64,000 nt of DNA from Pholiota molesta (taxonomy: Eukaryota > Basidiomycota > Agaricomycetes > Agaricales > Strophariaceae): assembly GCA_014925825.1 (NCBI GenBank), contig JACGCK010000013.1, forward strand, positions 496,001 through 560,000, given 5' to 3'. Shown piece by piece: positions 61,580 through 64,000 of the stretch. The notes under the pieces are model-generated. The model saw nothing but the letters and a program-made list of their open reading frames with translations, had not been told where the DNA came from and did not search any database. Both the position numbers and the translations under genes were made by a program. Position 1 is the first letter of the stretch. The number at the start of each line of letters is the position of its first letter.

Positions 61580-62138
61580 GAGTTGACATGGAATCATTGA
61601 ATCGACATACTTGTGTATACAGAAGTGCAACAACCATGTAATTCTTGAATGGATAGAAGAAATCAAATAGATGGTGACTGATGGACGTCACTACTTAAAG
61701 TGGCCCGGGCGCAGGCCTTGTGTACTGCCGGTCCCGCTCCTTTCTACTTCCCGCAACATACTCTATGTTCATATGTGCGGGTGAAACCCTCCTTGTTGAT
61801 CACTTTCAGTACTTGTGCTAAATCTGCCCATACGCAATGATTATCCATGCCAAATTCAAACGATGGCGCTATTGCCGTTTCGAGTTGCCCAGGAGGAAGT
61901 GCTTCTTCCCACCGCGTTCGCGGTAATCACGTTCGGACACACGCAACATAACCGGAACATAGGTTACTACAGGCCAGCTACAGGCAGATCCCTTCTTTAC
62001 CCAGGTTTATCGCCACTACCCGACTTCCACGTTTCGTTGTTGCGGGTATTATATACCGAGCGAAGACCTCTATAGCGGCCTCGCATTGAACTTCCTGAAT
62101 CCCTGCTGCTACCATCCCCATAACGCACTTAAACGACC
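61580..62138. other. No gene recognised
   Basis: Intergenic. TATATA at about 62048 lies 90 bp before the next start. Confidence 0.4.
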
Positions 62139-62976
62139 ATGGCCGATCCCGTCGCTGAGAAGTCAGGTTTTCTGAAGATGTACATGTCGAATCACCCGGA
62201 CACGTTGGTGGCGTATGCGAAGTGGTATGGGAAGGTGAAGGAGGTTATTACGAGCGCAGAGATGTCTGCTATCGACTGTAATGTGCGTACATTACATGCT
62301 TAATGTGATGACGTCTTATTATAAGCTAACCGATGAACTACTTATTCCAGAGCATGACCTTGTCCTGCACCCTGAAGAATGGCGCGAAGAAGGACGTCAG
62401 GGTACCTATAGAGCCCCCTTTGTCGGGCTATGAGGATGTAAAGCCGCGCCTGCTGGAAATGAAGGCTTTCGCCCAGGAGGGGCTTGGAATGGTGCGTATT
62501 ACCTTCACCAAAACCTAACCTTATGTACTGACTGACGTTCCTCCAGATTAAAGCTCCCAAAATCACCACCTTCGAGTTCCCGAAGGATGCCTGGATTTCA
62601 GCAGTCCTCATCGGCCCAATATACTTTATCTACCTCTTCCAGGGATCATCTGCAATAGGCGTCGGTAGCCTGGCTAACTTCATTGTATCGTACACAGGCT
62701 CGACGTTCTTCACTTACGCCTTTTGGACCCTTTTCATCCTTCACTCGCTGGAGGGGCTGTACACTTACAGTCTTTGCCGGAAGCATTCGACAGGTTTTGT
62801 TCTTGGAGTGAGTGCATCTTCCGTCACGAAAAAGTTGAATAATAGCTGACCATCATATATTGCATCGCCAGACTAAATATGTGTTGGCGACGGTATTGTC
62901 TGGGTACCCAATCTGGACCAATTTAAGGAAGAAGATCCAGGCCGCACGGATAGATTCCGTCATGAAGATACAATAA
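62139..62976 (+). CDS. DUF2470 domain membrane protein
   Basis: Four exons, 62139-62282, 62351-62491, 62547-62807 and 62872-62976, all in phase 0, give 216 residues. The N-terminal half reads KMYMSNHPDTLVAYAKWYGK, ITSAEMSAIDCN|SMTLSCTL and VKPRLLEMKAFAQEGLGMIK, matching the DUF2470 domain, which in other proteins is tied to haem binding or haem-oxygenase-like folds. The C-terminal half has two or three hydrophobic segments (AVLIGPIYFIYLFQGSSAIG, FFTYAFWTLFILHSLEGLYT) and a basic tail. It is likely a membrane-anchored DUF2470 protein. No frameshift. Its function is not known. Confidence 0.85.
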
Positions 62977-63429
62977 ACAACTTCACCATGTTCACCGTTT
63001 CTTTCTACTTACTAGGTGTCGGCATGAATGTACTAGAAAATTGGTTGGCTGGTAATGAATATTCTCCAATGTGTACTCCAAAATGTTTTCAGAGATGCAT
63101 TGCACACGACTGAGAGGAACAAGTAGCATATTTTTCTGGGTGGAGAGATACAAGCTTCTGATACAATCAACTTAAATAAGTCGACTAGATCACCTGAAAT
63201 AAAGCTGGAAGTTTTGAATTCAAGGCTGCAAAGTCCAAGGTAGACAGTGGACGCGTCGGAGGCGCAGTTTCGCAGTTTCCGACACGTTTCCGACACGCTG
63301 ATCATGACAAGCTGTTGATCAATTGACACTGCCTTGACTCCAACCACGTATGTATTTTTGTCACCGCGATCCTATATATCATGGTCTCTTCCCTCCACTT
63401 CAAGCGTATACATACCCCAAGGCTCAACC
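62977..63429. other. No gene recognised; short tandem repeat inside
   Basis: TTTCCGACACG is directly repeated at 63276-63297, next to GACGCGTCGG at 63250. Similar ACGCGT and GTTTCC motifs occur in the cdk1 intron insert, suggesting a related short repeat family. Confidence 0.45.
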
Positions 63430-64000
63430 ATGGACAACCCCGCGTTAGAACAATCCACTTCCTCTGCGGCTGGCGTGCAAAAAGCGCGTATCACGGGAAA
63501 TGACCTACCCGACGACGTCTGGCGACTCATAGCCAGCTACATTCATGGTCCTTCTAGAGTGTCTAACGTGTTCAGATACATCTCAGTAAACCGCACCTTC
63601 TTCAACTTTGTGCTATCAGCCAAATATGGAGAAATACACTGGTTCAAACTCGATAAGAGGTGCATTCACATCCTTGAGCGCTTACAGTGCGTAGTCTCGT
63701 ATTACACTCGAAGAGGTGGCCATACTTAACGCGTTGAATGTTATGTTCTTGAAGAGAACCTATTATAGCTGGCTATGTCCAGAAGCTCTTCATCCGCGCA
63801 TGGTTTATCGACTTCCTCTTCAAACGAGAGGAACTGTTTCACTCCACATCGGAGAAGTACAGCTGTAAACAAGCTACCGGAATAAGCGCGTTAGCTCGAC
63901 TGACGCAGTATCTATTCCCAAGCAAGACCCAATCAACCGACAAATTAGGCCTCGAATACCAGAAAAGTTGGGACGCAGGCAAGCTCATCCAAGAAACCTC
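63430..64000 (+). CDS. F-box-like protein, 5' part (runs off the window)
   Basis: Exon 1 is 63430-63686 and exon 2 starts at 63755 after a 68-nt intron and runs past the end. The start MDNPALEQSTSSAAGVQKAR was preferred over an upstream Met because the leader looks untranslated. ITGNDLPDDVWRLIASYIHG is an F-box-like helix pattern, followed by FRYISVNRTFFNFVLSAKYG and, in exon 2, GYVQKLFIRAWFIDFLFKRE, a block common in a family of agaricomycete F-box-type proteins. The 3' end is not in the window. The target is unknown. Confidence 0.7.

Overview
This window is nuclear DNA from a basidiomycete fungus, most likely an agaricomycete. Genes are cut by many 50-60 nt GT-AG introns. Several families are typical of these fungi: a FunK1 kinase remnant, a Plavaka transposase, a DUF6698-like protein, DUF6533-like membrane proteins, F-box proteins and an AT-hook protein. 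No species can be named from the sequence alone.

Layout. Positions 1-30,800 are a repeat-rich, gene-poor stretch. It holds a decayed LINE-type reverse transcriptase end, a scrap of a Cdc48-like ATPase, a small SAP-domain gene, and a run of broken gene pieces (an F-box/recyclin-like tract, HMG-CoA reductase, a TBC/Rab-GAP-like protein). These are followed by an apparently intact 974-residue Plavaka transposase, a decayed Hsp70 copy, a DUF6698-like gene, an AT-hook gene, a secreted protein, a dead FunK1 kinase, an acidic unknown protein and a DUF6533-like membrane protein. Positions 31,900-64,000 are a denser housekeeping stretch: cdk1 (-), GPN1 (-), an SRA-YDG gene (+), pectin methylesterase (-), MTO1 (+), a TauD/TfdA dioxygenase (+), an MFS sugar transporter (-), a KIN1-type kinase (-), signal peptidase subunit SPC1 (-), a membrane protein (+), an F-box gene (+), a class II aldolase (+), a DenD-like epimerase (+), a DUF2470 gene (+) and the start of another F-box-type gene (+).

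Functional groups. Cell-cycle and core functions are represented by cdk1, GPN1, SPC1, MTO1 and KIN1. Carbon and nutrient use is represented by the pectin methylesterase, sugar transporter, dioxygenase, and an aldolase plus epimerase pair that may work together on four-carbon acid sugars.

The main quality signal is that many conserved genes are interrupted by single-base indels, mostly missing bases in short homopolymers, and read through when one base is restored. This looks like uncorrected sequencing error rather than gene death. It must be kept apart from the truly decayed copies (Hsp70, HMG-CoA reductase, FunK1), which also carry larger deletions, stops or changed residues. Exon coordinates given here were worked out by eye from splice signals and reading frame.
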